From the NCBI GenBank assembly GCA_949841235.1, contig CATKZA010000026.1, forward strand, positions 1 through 10,114: 10,114 nucleotides of DNA, given 5' to 3'. The notes under the pieces are model-generated. The model was not told the origin of the DNA. It was given only the letters and a program-made list of their open reading frames with translations, and did not search any database. This document shows positions 1 through 6,354 of this stretch, piece by piece (position 1 is the first letter of the stretch; each line of letters opens with the position of its first letter). Source of the stretch: an uncultured Clostridiaceae bacterium (GTDB taxonomy: Bacteria; Bacillota; Clostridia; Lachnospirales; Lachnospiraceae). Made by a program: the position numbers and the translations under genes.

Positions 1-618
1 AGAACCTATGAAACGATTACTCGGATTTTTGAGCAGGCTGGATATGCAATTCAAAAGAAGGTGTTGAATGCATGGGATTTTGGCGTGCCGCAAAAAAGAC
101 AGCGCCTAATTACTGTTGGTATCAGAGATGATTTGGTTGGTAAAATCAAATATCAATTTCCTGAACAACATGCATATAAGCCGGTTTTGCGGGATGTGCT
201 TCTGGATTGCCCGGATGGTCCGGGCGTTCCATATGGAGAAAAAAAGCGAAAAATATTTGAACTGGTACCACCAGGGGGCTACTGGAGAGATATCGATCCG
301 AAGATAGCGAAAGAATATATGAAAAGCTGCTGGGACATGGAGGGTGGACGAACCGGCATATTAAGAAGGATGAGTTTGGATGAACCCTCTTTGACAGTAT
401 TGACATCCCCGTCTCAAAAGCAGACGGAAAGATGCCATCCGTTGGAAGCAAGACCATTTCATGTACGTGAAAACGCAAGGTGTCAGACGTTTCCGGATGA
501 GTGGCAGTTTTGTGGAAATGTGCAGTCTCAATATAAACAGGTTGGAAATGCAGTTCCTGTGAATTTGGCATATGATATTGCATTGGAAATACATAAATCG
601 CTGGAGGAATTAAAGTGA
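1..618 (+). CDS. DNA (cytosine-5-)-methyltransferase, C-terminal part (5' end outside window)
   Basis: This would be the modification half of a type II restriction-modification system, transferring a methyl group from SAM to C5 of cytosine and protecting host DNA from the partner nuclease. The frame is open from base 1, so the gene is cut by the window edge. The N-terminal half with motifs I-VI (SAM site, PCQ catalytic cysteine) is not visible. Visible C5-methylase motifs are VIII (LNAWDFGVPQKRQR, about 64-105), IX (RRMSLDEPSLTVLTSP, about 364-411) and X (QVGNAVPVNLAYDIALEI, about 538-591). The stretch between VIII and IX, roughly 80 residues, should be the target recognition domain. The RPFHVRENARCQTFPDEW block is typical of the family. 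The stop overlaps the start of the nuclease gene by 4 nt (GTGA), so the two are translationally coupled. Recognition of GGNCC or a related site is inferred only from the neighbour. Base composition is AT-richer than the genes downstream of 1560. Confidence 0.95.
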   Translation, partial: RTYETITRIFEQAGYAIQKKVLNAWDFGVPQKRQRLITVGIRDDLVGKIKYQFPEQHAYKPVLRDVLLDCPDGPGVPYGEKKRKIFELVPPGGYWRDIDPKIAKEYMKSCWDMEGGRTGILRRMSLDEPSLTVLTSPSQKQTERCHPLEARPFHVRENARCQTFPDEWQFCGNVQSQYKQVGNAVPVNLAYDIALEIHKSLEELK

Positions 619-1520
619 TAGATTGGAAATTGAATTTTATATCCCAGGAAGAGTTTAAAAATCATGTACGTGCAACAATCATGAAATATGGGGAAAAATT
701 GGAATCTTATGATTTAAAGAGATTTAATACCAATCGGATAGATCCTATCAAGTTGATTTTTGACAAGTCTGTGTATCGGACAAGCTGGGAGGAAATTGTG
801 AGTAATGAGATTTTCCGACAGAGGGATAAGTCAAATAATAATGATATAGGATACTTCCATCAGAATATATTCTCTTTCTTCAAAGGATGTGAAGTGCCGC
901 AATCAGGATGGGACGTGATATACAAAAACCCTGATGGAATACAGATGCCAGATGGAGATGTTGTCCATACTTTATATGTGGAGATGAAAAATAAGCATAA
1001 CACTATGAATTCTGCCTCTTCTGCAAAAACGTATATTAAAATGCAGGGTCAGATTCTTGAAGATGATGACTGTGCTTGTCTTTTGGTAGAAGCGATTGCG
1101 AAGAAATCTCAGAATATTAAATGGGCAACAAAAGTTGATGGGAAGAATGTTCAGCACAGATTGATACGCCGTGTTAGCATGGATAGGTTTTATGAAATTC
1201 TAACTGGAGAGGAGGATGCCTTTTATCAGATGTGCATGGCACTACCTGATATGGTCAATTTGATTGTAAATGAAGAAAGCGGTGTTTCTGTCCCTTGCGA
1301 TACTGTGATAAAAGAATTGAGAAATGTGGCTGCTTTATATGCAAATCAGACAGAAGAATTGTCAATGGCGATGGCTGTGTATTTGCTTGGATTCGATACT
1401 TATCTGGGATTTGAAAATCAAGCGCAAAGTCGAATGCCGAAATCAGACGGAGAAATGCTAAAGCGAATATACGAATATGCAAGGGGAATAGAACTTGAAA
1501 ATGACATGAAAAGCGAATAA
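615..1520 (+). CDS. Type II restriction endonuclease, Eco47II/Sau96I-like
   Basis: This is the probable restriction half of the pair, a 301-residue cytoplasmic endonuclease cutting unmethylated DNA. I see a PD-(D/E)XK-like core: D100 in GWDVIY, then E123-M-K125 in the segment LYVEMKNKHNTMNS. The EMKNKHNTMNS signature resembles the Eco47II family (Pfam RE_Eco47II), whose characterised members cut GGNCC. This is recalled from memory, not searched. The start is GTG at 615, with GGAGG at 603-607 giving a 7-nt spacer, inside the methylase stop region. GTG plus a 4-nt overlap suggests nuclease translation depends on termination of the methylase, so protection precedes cutting. The last 20 residues are charged. 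No terminator is evident between the stop and the next gene. The AT-rich composition and unrelated function suggest acquisition by transfer. If the family call is wrong, a type II nuclease of another specificity is the main alternative. Confidence 0.8.
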   Translation: MIDWKLNFISQEEFKNHVRATIMKYGEKLESYDLKRFNTNRIDPIKLIFDKSVYRTSWEEIVSNEIFRQRDKSNNNDIGYFHQNIFSFFKGCEVPQSGWDVIYKNPDGIQMPDGDVVHTLYVEMKNKHNTMNSASSAKTYIKMQGQILEDDDCACLLVEAIAKKSQNIKWATKVDGKNVQHRLIRRVSMDRFYEILTGEEDAFYQMCMALPDMVNLIVNEESGVSVPCDTVIKELRNVAALYANQTEELSMAMAVYLLGFDTYLGFENQAQSRMPKSDGEMLKRIYEYARGIELENDMKSE

Positions 1521-1561
1521 TGTAATAAGGATAGGTATACTTAAATGATTTGTAACTGAAT

Positions 1562-1567
1562 TATAAT
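1562..1567 (+). promoter_or_regulatory. Candidate -10 box for miaB
   Basis: A perfect TATAAT lies 27 bases before the likely miaB start, in the AT-rich 73-base gap after the nuclease gene. No convincing -35 box exists at 16-18 bp: the best is CTTAAA at 1540-1545, matching 3 of 6. TTGTAA at 1550-1555 is too close to serve. Transcription would start near 1573-1575. This is the only good sigma-70 type element between the restriction-modification genes and the housekeeping cluster, and in AT-rich DNA it could be chance. Confidence 0.35.
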
Positions 1568-1593
1568 ATATCAAAAGTGACAGAAAGGCATGG

Positions 1594-3135
1594 TTGAAGA
1601 TGATGGGCAATACCGGGGAAGTGATGAACAGGGCGGAGATGGAGGCGAGGCTGGCCAAGGTAGACTTGCGGCTGCCGCCGCCGGAGAGGGAGCCGGAGAG
1701 GCAGTTTTATTTTATCCGCAGGCTGCGGGAGTGGGCAGAGGGGAGGCAGGAGGAGCTGGGGAGACCTCTGACTGCCAATATCACCACCTTTGGCTGCCAG
1801 ATGAATGCCAGGGATTCGGAGAAAATCCTGGGAATCATGCAGATGATCGGCTATGTGGAAACGGATTCTAACAGTGCGGATTTCATCCTCTACAATACAT
1901 GCACCGTGAGGGAGAATGCCAACTTGAAGGTATACGGCAGGCTGGGGCAGCTGAAGAGGGAGAAGGAGCGGAATCCCCAGATGGTGATTGCCCTGTGCGG
2001 CTGCATGATGCAGGAGAAGGAGGTGGTGGACAAGATCAGGCACAGCTATCGGAATGTGGATTTGATTTTCGGCACCCACAATCTTTTCAAATTGGCGGAA
2101 TTGCTGGCCATGAAACTGTTAGACCAGCCCCAGAGGAAGAAGATGATCGTGGATATCTGGGAGGGCACCGGGGAGATTGTGGAGGACTTGCCTAAGGAGC
2201 GGAAATATTCCTTTAAGAGTGGCGTCAATATTATGTTCGGCTGCAATAATTTTTGCAGTTACTGCATCGTGCCCTACGTGCGGGGGAGGGAGCGGAGCCG
2301 GGAGCCGGAGGATATCATAGAGGAGATCCAATCCTTAGTGCAGGATGGGGTGGTGGAAGTGATGCTTCTGGGGCAGAATGTAAATTCTTATGGGAAGAAT
2401 TTGGAAAATCCCATTTCCTTCGCAGAACTTCTCCGGCGTGTGGAGAGCATCCAGGGATTGCAGAGGATTCGGTTCATGACATCCCATCCCAAGGATTTGT
2501 CAGATGAGCTGATCCAGGTGATGGGAGAGTCGAAGAAGATTTGCAGGCAGCTGCATCTGCCCTTGCAGTCCGGGAGCAGCCGTCTGCTACAGGTGATGAA
2601 TCGCCATTACACCAAGGAGGAGTATCTTCTTTTGGTGGATAAAATACGTCGGGCGGTGCCGGATATCGCTCTGTCTACGGACATTATCGTGGGATTTCCC
2701 GGGGAGACGGAGGAGGATTTTGCCGATACCCTGGATGTGGTAGAGCGGGTGAGGTATGACAGTGCCTTTACTTTCATATATAGTAAGAGAACGGGGACGC
2801 CGGCGGCATCCATGGAGGGGCAGGTGCCGGAGGATGTGGTGAAAAGGCGTTTTGACGCATTGCTCTCTCTGGTGCAGAGGATATCCGGGGAGAAGACGGC
2901 GCAGGCTGTGGGAACGGTGCAGGATGTGCTGGTGGAAGAGGTGAATGAGCAGGAGGAAGGGCTGGTGACAGGAAGGACCAGTCAGAATTACTTAGTGCAT
3001 TTTCCGGGGGATGGGTCTCTGGTAGGGCAAATCGTATCTGTCTGCTTGGAAGAGAGCAAGGGTTTTTACTATATAGGCAGAAAGGTGGGGATGGATCATG
3101 AATCTGAGACAAAGGCAGGAGGCCAGAGAGCATGA
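1594..3135 (+). CDS. miaB: tRNA-2-methylthio-N6-dimethylallyladenosine synthase MiaB
   Basis: This radical-SAM methylthiotransferase converts i6A37 to ms2i6A37 in tRNAs reading UNN codons, using two 4Fe-4S clusters. Numbering is from TTG 1594. The N-terminal UPF0004 domain has its cluster cysteines in FGCQMN (C68), NTCTVREN (C103) and CGCMMQ (C137, with C135 adjacent). The radical-SAM motif CNNFCSYC gives C217, C221 and C224, followed by IVPYVRGRERSR. A C-terminal TRAM domain covers about 440-503. The length of 513 is normal for the Firmicutes MiaB type, which carries a pre-domain of about 60 residues. The start is ambiguous. TTG 1594 lies 5 nt after AAAGG (1584-1588). ATG 1600, 1603 and 1624 are in frame and also possible. 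The 3' end overlaps dgt by 38 nt in another frame, implying coupled translation. The usual partners mutS, mutL and miaA are not adjacent. A MtaB or RimO paralogue is less likely because of the FGCQMN and TVREN blocks. Confidence 0.95.
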   Translation: MKMMGNTGEVMNRAEMEARLAKVDLRLPPPEREPERQFYFIRRLREWAEGRQEELGRPLTANITTFGCQMNARDSEKILGIMQMIGYVETDSNSADFILYNTCTVRENANLKVYGRLGQLKREKERNPQMVIALCGCMMQEKEVVDKIRHSYRNVDLIFGTHNLFKLAELLAMKLLDQPQRKKMIVDIWEGTGEIVEDLPKERKYSFKSGVNIMFGCNNFCSYCIVPYVRGRERSREPEDIIEEIQSLVQDGVVEVMLLGQNVNSYGKNLENPISFAELLRRVESIQGLQRIRFMTSHPKDLSDELIQVMGESKKICRQLHLPLQSGSSRLLQVMNRHYTKEEYLLLVDKIRRAVPDIALSTDIIVGFPGETEEDFADTLDVVERVRYDSAFTFIYSKRTGTPAASMEGQVPEDVVKRRFDALLSLVQRISGEKTAQAVGTVQDVLVEEVNEQEEGLVTGRTSQNYLVHFPGDGSLVGQIVSVCLEESKGFYYIGRKVGMDHESETKAGGQRA

Positions 3136-4126
3136 GATCTTAGGTGCTGATGCCGCCTTTGCGGATGAGTCTCTGGGACGGGACAGGGAGGAGGAGCAGT
3201 GCGATATCCGGACAGATTATCAGAGGGACCGGGACCGCATATTACATAGCAAGGCATTTCGCAGGCTGAAACAGAAGACGCAGGTATTTCTGGCGCCGGA
3301 GGGGGATCATTACCGAACCAGGCTCACCCATACTCTGGAGGTGGCTCAGAATGCCCGCACCATCGCCAGGGCGTTGATGCTGAACGAGGATTTGACGGAA
3401 GCAATCGCTCTGGGCCATGATCTGGGGCATACGCCCTTTGGCCATGCGGGGGAGCGGGCTTTGCACGAACTTCGGAGGGAGCAGGGGGGCTTCCACCACA
3501 ATGAGCAGAGTGTCAGGGTGGTGGAGCGGCTGGAGAAGGACGGCAGGGGCCTGAATCTGACCAGGGAGGTGCGGGATGGGATTCTCAACCACCAGACCAA
3601 GTCCACTCCCATGACCTTGGAGGGAAAGATTGTACGCCTGTCAGACAAGATTGCCTATATCAATTCTGATATTGACGATGCCATCCGGGCGGGGATTATT
3701 CGGGAGGAGGACCTTCCCAGAGGGCTGACGGGGATTTTGGGAAACAGCACCAACAGGAGGCTGAATACGCTGGTGCATGATATCGTGAAAAATAGCGAGA
3801 AGAGAGGGGATATCTGCATGTCGGCGGAGGTAGAGAGGGCGATGTTTGCCCTGCGGCAGTATTTGTTCCAGAGCGTTTACAATAACCCGCTGGCCAAGGG
3901 GGAGGAGCGGAAGGTCAATCACATGATCGGGCAGCTGTATGAATATTACCTGTCCCATCTGGAGAAAATGCCGGAGGAGTTCCAGACCCTGATTCAGGAG
4001 GGGGACGGGGAGCAGCGGGTGGTGTGTGATTTCATTGCCTGCATGAGCGATCGGTATGCGGTCAATCTTTACAAGGAGATTATGATTCCCAAGTCCTGGA
4101 GCTTGCTGGGGGTGGAGCATCGATAG
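3098..4126 (+). CDS. dgt: Deoxyguanosinetriphosphate triphosphohydrolase-like protein (HD domain)
   Basis: This is a metal-dependent HD-superfamily hydrolase. Family members cleave dNTPs, classically dGTP, to the deoxynucleoside and triphosphate, and so influence dNTP pools. The 342-residue protein fits the shorter dgt-like class. HD metal ligands are visible as H78 (RLTHTLEV), H107-D108 (ALGHDLGHTPFGH) and D183 (VRLSDKIAYINSD). FHHNEQS (132-138) and LNHQTKS (163-169) are further conserved blocks. The ATG at 3098 is preceded by AGGTGGGG (3083-3090), and the N-terminus (RQEAREHEIL) matches the conserved start of the family, so the 38-nt overlap with miaB looks genuine. The gene sits upstream of dnaG, as in many Clostridia. 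A role in tuning nucleotide pools near replication genes is inference, and substrate preference cannot be read from sequence. Confidence 0.92.
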   Translation: MNLRQRQEAREHEILGADAAFADESLGRDREEEQCDIRTDYQRDRDRILHSKAFRRLKQKTQVFLAPEGDHYRTRLTHTLEVAQNARTIARALMLNEDLTEAIALGHDLGHTPFGHAGERALHELRREQGGFHHNEQSVRVVERLEKDGRGLNLTREVRDGILNHQTKSTPMTLEGKIVRLSDKIAYINSDIDDAIRAGIIREEDLPRGLTGILGNSTNRRLNTLVHDIVKNSEKRGDICMSAEVERAMFALRQYLFQSVYNNPLAKGEERKVNHMIGQLYEYYLSHLEKMPEEFQTLIQEGDGEQRVVCDFIACMSDRYAVNLYKEIMIPKSWSLLGVEHR

Positions 4127-4143
4127 GTTACTGGAATAGTAAC
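4127..4143. repeat. Perfect 6-bp inverted repeat just after dgt stop
   Basis: GTTACT (4127-4132) and AGTAAC (4138-4143) are perfect reverse complements around a 5-nt loop (GGAAT), starting at the base after the dgt stop. No T-run follows, so it is not an intrinsic terminator by itself. It could be an mRNA 3' end hairpin, a protein binding site or chance. Confidence 0.5.
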
Positions 4144-4148
4144 AACGT

Positions 4149-4165
4149 TTCGCAATCTTTGCGAA
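4149..4165. repeat. Perfect 7-bp inverted repeat with 3-nt loop, followed by A-rich tract
   Basis: TTCGCAA (4149-4155) and TTGCGAA (4159-4165) form a 7-bp stem around TCT. The plus strand continues into an A-rich tract (GAAAAAAGGAAAA), so it lacks the T-run of an intrinsic terminator. Reading the minus strand, the T-rich tract comes before the stem, not after, so it does not terminate minus transcripts either. A repressor operator or transcript-stabilising hairpin is possible. Confidence 0.5.
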
Positions 4166-4190
4166 GAAAAAAGGAAAATAGATTTTGACG

Positions 4191-4196
4191 TAGAAT
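4191..4196 (+). promoter_or_regulatory. Weak candidate -10 box upstream of the structured RNA
   Basis: TAGAAT matches TATAAT at 5 of 6 positions and would place initiation near 4202-4204, exactly where the predicted RNA stem begins. No -35 box is found 16-18 bp upstream, where the sequence is A-rich. TTGACG at 4185-4190 abuts the element and has no -10 at proper spacing. The case rests on position only. Confidence 0.25.
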
Positions 4197-4201
4197 AACT
4201 A

Positions 4202-4331
4202 ATACAGAGGTGTTTGCCTTTATGGATTATGATGTACTGTGCAGCGGATCTGTCCCAGGATGACAGGAGTGGCTGCGAAGAGCAGCATGATATTTTCCAT
4301 GGGCTGAAACGATGCCTCTGTATCGTTTTTT
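4202..4331 (+). ncRNA. Predicted structured RNA in the dgt-dnaG gap (6S-like rod or dnaG leader)
   Basis: There is no convincing gene here, but the stretch folds by hand into one long imperfect hairpin. The closing stem ATACAGAGG (4202-4210) pairs perfectly with CCTCTGTAT (4315-4323). Going inward, the next pairs are GTTT/AAAC (4212-4215 with 4307-4310), GCC/GGC (4216-4218 with 4302-4304), ATGGA/TCCAT (4222-4226 with 4296-4300) and TTATG/CATGA (4227-4231 with 4286-4290, one G-U). A symmetric 9 by 9 internal loop follows (4232-4240 and 4277-4285). The apical arm is GCAGC/GCTGC (4241-4245 with 4272-4276) and CTGTC/GACAG (4250-4254 with 4262-4266) with a 7-nt loop. The 3' end runs into T6 (4326-4331). 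A rod with a central bubble and U-tail resembles 6S RNA, though about 125 nt is short for that family. I see no SRP RNA signature (GGAAGGA..AGCAGC). A cis-acting leader for dnaG is the main alternative. No energy calculation or family search was possible. Confidence 0.45.
4307..4331 (+). terminator. Possible intrinsic terminator between dgt and dnaG
   Basis: AAACGAT (4307-4313) can pair with ATCGTTT (4322-4328) around an 8-nt loop, and the T-run 4326-4331 overlaps and follows the 3' arm. The stem is AT-rich and only 7 bp, so it is weak. It cannot form together with the long-range closing stem that uses 4315-4323. It is therefore either the end of the small RNA or dgt message, or one state of an attenuation switch. 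Confidence 0.4.
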
Positions 4332-4443
4332 ACTGTAATTAAGAAACATCTCGTATGGGAAATTGCTTGGAAATGAGGATTAGTGCTTATGTGGCGGGAC
4401 GCAGGGAATGGCTGTGTCTCCGCGATAGAAGGGGGGAAGGCTG
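4332..4443 (+). other. dnaG 5' leader with ribosome binding site
   Basis: No gene or clear sigma-70 promoter was found between the T-run and the dnaG start. The ribosome binding site AAGGGGGG (4429-4436) ends 7 nt before the GTG start. An ATG at 4389 opens a different frame that runs into dnaG without a ribosome binding site. If the upstream T-run terminates, a promoter for dnaG must lie here or transcription must read through. Confidence 0.4.
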
Positions 4444-6231
4444 GTGCCTTGGTATTCGGAGGACAAGATTGAAGAAGTCCGTTCCCGCAGCGATATCGTG
4501 GATGTGATCGGAAGTTATGTGAAACTAAAGAGATCCGGCAGCGGATACGTGGGGCTGTGCCCTTTTCACAGCGAGAAGTCTCCCTCTTTTTCCGTCAATC
4601 CTTCCATGCAGATATATAAGTGCTTTGGCTGTGGCGTGGGGGGGAATGTGATTACTTTTCTCATGGAATATGAGAATCTTTCCTTTCCCGAGGCTATGGA
4701 GCAGCTGGCGGGGCGGGCAGGCATCGAACTGCCCCGGAAGGAGATGACGGAGGAGCAGAGGCAGCGGGAAGGCCTGCGGCAGACCTTGCTGGAGATTAAT
4801 ACCAAGGCGGCAAGGTTTTATTATGCCATGCTCAAGTCCCCCCGGGGGAAGCTGGGATATGACTATCTGGCCGGGAGGGGGCTATCCAGGGAGACGATTG
4901 TGCATTTTGGCCTGGGATATGCAGGCCAGGGCGGCGGGGAACTGTACCAGTACCTGAAGGGGGAGGGATATCCGGACAGCGTATTGAAGGAGACGGGGCT
5001 TTTCAAGATGGACGAGCGGGGCGTTTACGATAAGTTCTGGAACCGGGTCATGTTTCCCATCATGGATGTGAGCAGCCATGTGATTGGCTTTGGCGGCAGG
5101 GTGATGGGAGATGCCAAGCCCAAGTATCTGAACTCACCGGAGACGAGGATTTTTGACAAGAGTCGAAACCTGTTCGGGCTGAATTATGCCAAGCAGGGGC
5201 GGAGGAAGAATCTGATCCTCTGCGAGGGATATATGGATGTGATTGCCATGCACCAGGCGGGCTTTACCGGGGCGGTCGCTTCCCTGGGGACGGCCTTTAC
5301 GGAGCAGCAGGCCAGTCTCCTCCGCCGATATGCGGAGGAGGTGCTTCTGATCTATGACAGCGATGAGGCGGGAGTGAAGGCGGCCCTGCGGGCGATTCCC
5401 ATTCTCCGGCGGGCGGGGATCAACGGAAAGGTGGTGCATCTGGAACCCTACAAGGATCCGGATGAATTTATCCGGAAGGAGGGAGCCGGGGCCTTTGAGG
5501 AGAGGCTGGAACAGGCAGAGAATAGTTTCTTCTTCGAGGTGGAGGCTGCGAAGAGGCAGTTTGATTTTACCGACCCGGAGCAGAAGACGAAGTTTTACCA
5601 TGAGGTGGCCAAGAAGTTGCTTGTATTTACGGACAAGGTGCAGCGGGATAACTATATGGAGGCGGTGGCTGCCAGACAGGGGATTCGGAAGGAGGATTTG
5701 CGCCAGCTGGTGATCCGCTATGGGAATCAGATGCCGGAGGGCTATCAGGAGCAGGATCGGGAGGCTAGGCGGGAGAGGAAGAAGGAGGACAAGTCCGAGG
5801 AGGGCATCCAGTATTCCTATCGGCTGCTGCTGTCCTGGCTCATCGAGATGCCGGAACTTTTTGGCCCTGTGAGGGAGCGGATTGCCCCAGAAGATTTTCT
5901 GGACGAGAGGTTTCACAAGGTGGCCGCCATGCTGTACGAGCAGTTGGAGCGGGGGGAGCGGGAACTGGCCTCTGCCAAGATCATCAGCTGCTTTCAGGAT
6001 GTGGAGAGCCAGAAGATGGTGGCTCAGATGTTCCAGACGGACTTCAAGACAGAGATGAACAGGGAGGAGCGGGAGAAGGCGCTGAATGAATTGATTCTGC
6101 ACATCAAGGAATATAGCATTGATAGCAGGATGCGCAATCTGACAGATGTGTCCGAGCTGGAGGCGCTGATTCAGGAGAAGAAGAAATGGCAGACGCCGGA
6201 AAAACTGCATATTTCTTTGAAAGATGGTTAA
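4444..6231 (+). CDS. dnaG: DNA primase DnaG
   Basis: This primase synthesises the short RNA primers for lagging-strand and origin replication, working with the replicative helicase at the fork. The 595-residue length is normal. The N-terminal CHC2 zinc-binding domain has C39, H42, C60 and C63 (GLCPFHSEKSPSF and YKCFGCGVGGN). The catalytic core includes FWNRVMFPI and FGGRVMGDAKPKYLNSPE (216-233). The TOPRIM domain shows E261 in ILCEGYMDVIAMHQAGF and the DxD pair D305/D307 in LLIYDSDEAG. A charged linker (about 435-455) leads to the C-terminal helicase-binding part. The start is GTG 4444, the first start codon after an in-frame TAG at 4426, and it gives the expected short lead before the EEVRSRSDIVDVI motif. 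It is followed by rpoD after 123 nt, the classic macromolecular-synthesis pairing. Expression may be governed by the structured region upstream, which is inference. Confidence 0.98.
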   Translation: MPWYSEDKIEEVRSRSDIVDVIGSYVKLKRSGSGYVGLCPFHSEKSPSFSVNPSMQIYKCFGCGVGGNVITFLMEYENLSFPEAMEQLAGRAGIELPRKEMTEEQRQREGLRQTLLEINTKAARFYYAMLKSPRGKLGYDYLAGRGLSRETIVHFGLGYAGQGGGELYQYLKGEGYPDSVLKETGLFKMDERGVYDKFWNRVMFPIMDVSSHVIGFGGRVMGDAKPKYLNSPETRIFDKSRNLFGLNYAKQGRRKNLILCEGYMDVIAMHQAGFTGAVASLGTAFTEQQASLLRRYAEEVLLIYDSDEAGVKAALRAIPILRRAGINGKVVHLEPYKDPDEFIRKEGAGAFEERLEQAENSFFFEVEAAKRQFDFTDPEQKTKFYHEVAKKLLVFTDKVQRDNYMEAVAARQGIRKEDLRQLVIRYGNQMPEGYQEQDREARRERKKEDKSEEGIQYSYRLLLSWLIEMPELFGPVRERIAPEDFLDERFHKVAAMLYEQLERGERELASAKIISCFQDVESQKMVAQMFQTDFKTEMNREEREKALNELILHIKEYSIDSRMRNLTDVSELEALIQEKKKWQTPEKLHISLKDG

Positions 6232-6354
6232 AGTATAGCGTAAAGTACCATAGAATGCGGTCTTGCGGGGGATATGCCCGTGATTGGCATCCGGGTGGCG
6301 AGGGATAGACGATTACGAGGAATCATCAGTACATATAGGAAAGGAAGGAACACG
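6232..6354 (+). other. dnaG-rpoD spacer with a small hairpin
   Basis: This 123-base spacer holds ATGCC (6274-6278) pairing with GGCAT (6286-6290) around a 7-nt loop. It is extendable by GG/CC (6270-6271 with 6291-6292) across a 2-nt bulge, and no T-run follows. TTGGCA at 6284-6289 resembles a -35 box, but no good -10 lies 16-18 bp away. rpoD is probably co-transcribed with dnaG, and an internal promoter is not demonstrable. The rpoD frame stays open upstream to 6274, but that ATG has no ribosome binding site. Confidence 0.35.
6341..6348 (+). promoter_or_regulatory. Ribosome binding site that fixes the rpoD start
   Basis: AAGGAAGG lies 6 nt before ATG 6355. The in-frame ATG at 6274 has no comparable site, and its extra 27 residues do not look like sigma factor sequence, so 6355 is preferred. 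Confidence 0.75.

Noticed and set aside
1590..1871. ATG 1590 frame overlapping the miaB start
   Set aside because: The product is Gly/Glu/Ala-rich low-complexity sequence in a shifted frame. The miaB frame carries conserved cysteine motifs over the same bases.
4241..4290. Possible SRP RNA core because of GGA and AGCAGC elements
   Set aside because: The conserved GGAAGGA-AGCAGC arrangement and GNRA apical loop of SRP RNA are absent. Only the GCAGC words coincide.
5134..6210. Long minus-strand open frame (358 codons) opposite dnaG
   Set aside because: It is the antisense of a clear primase. The sequence is Leu/Pro/His-rich with no domain, and it arises from purine-rich codons on the plus strand.
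6274..6354. Upstream ATG extending rpoD by 27 residues
   Set aside because: No ribosome binding site precedes 6274, the added residues are not sigma-like, and AAGGAAGG sits ideally before ATG 6355.
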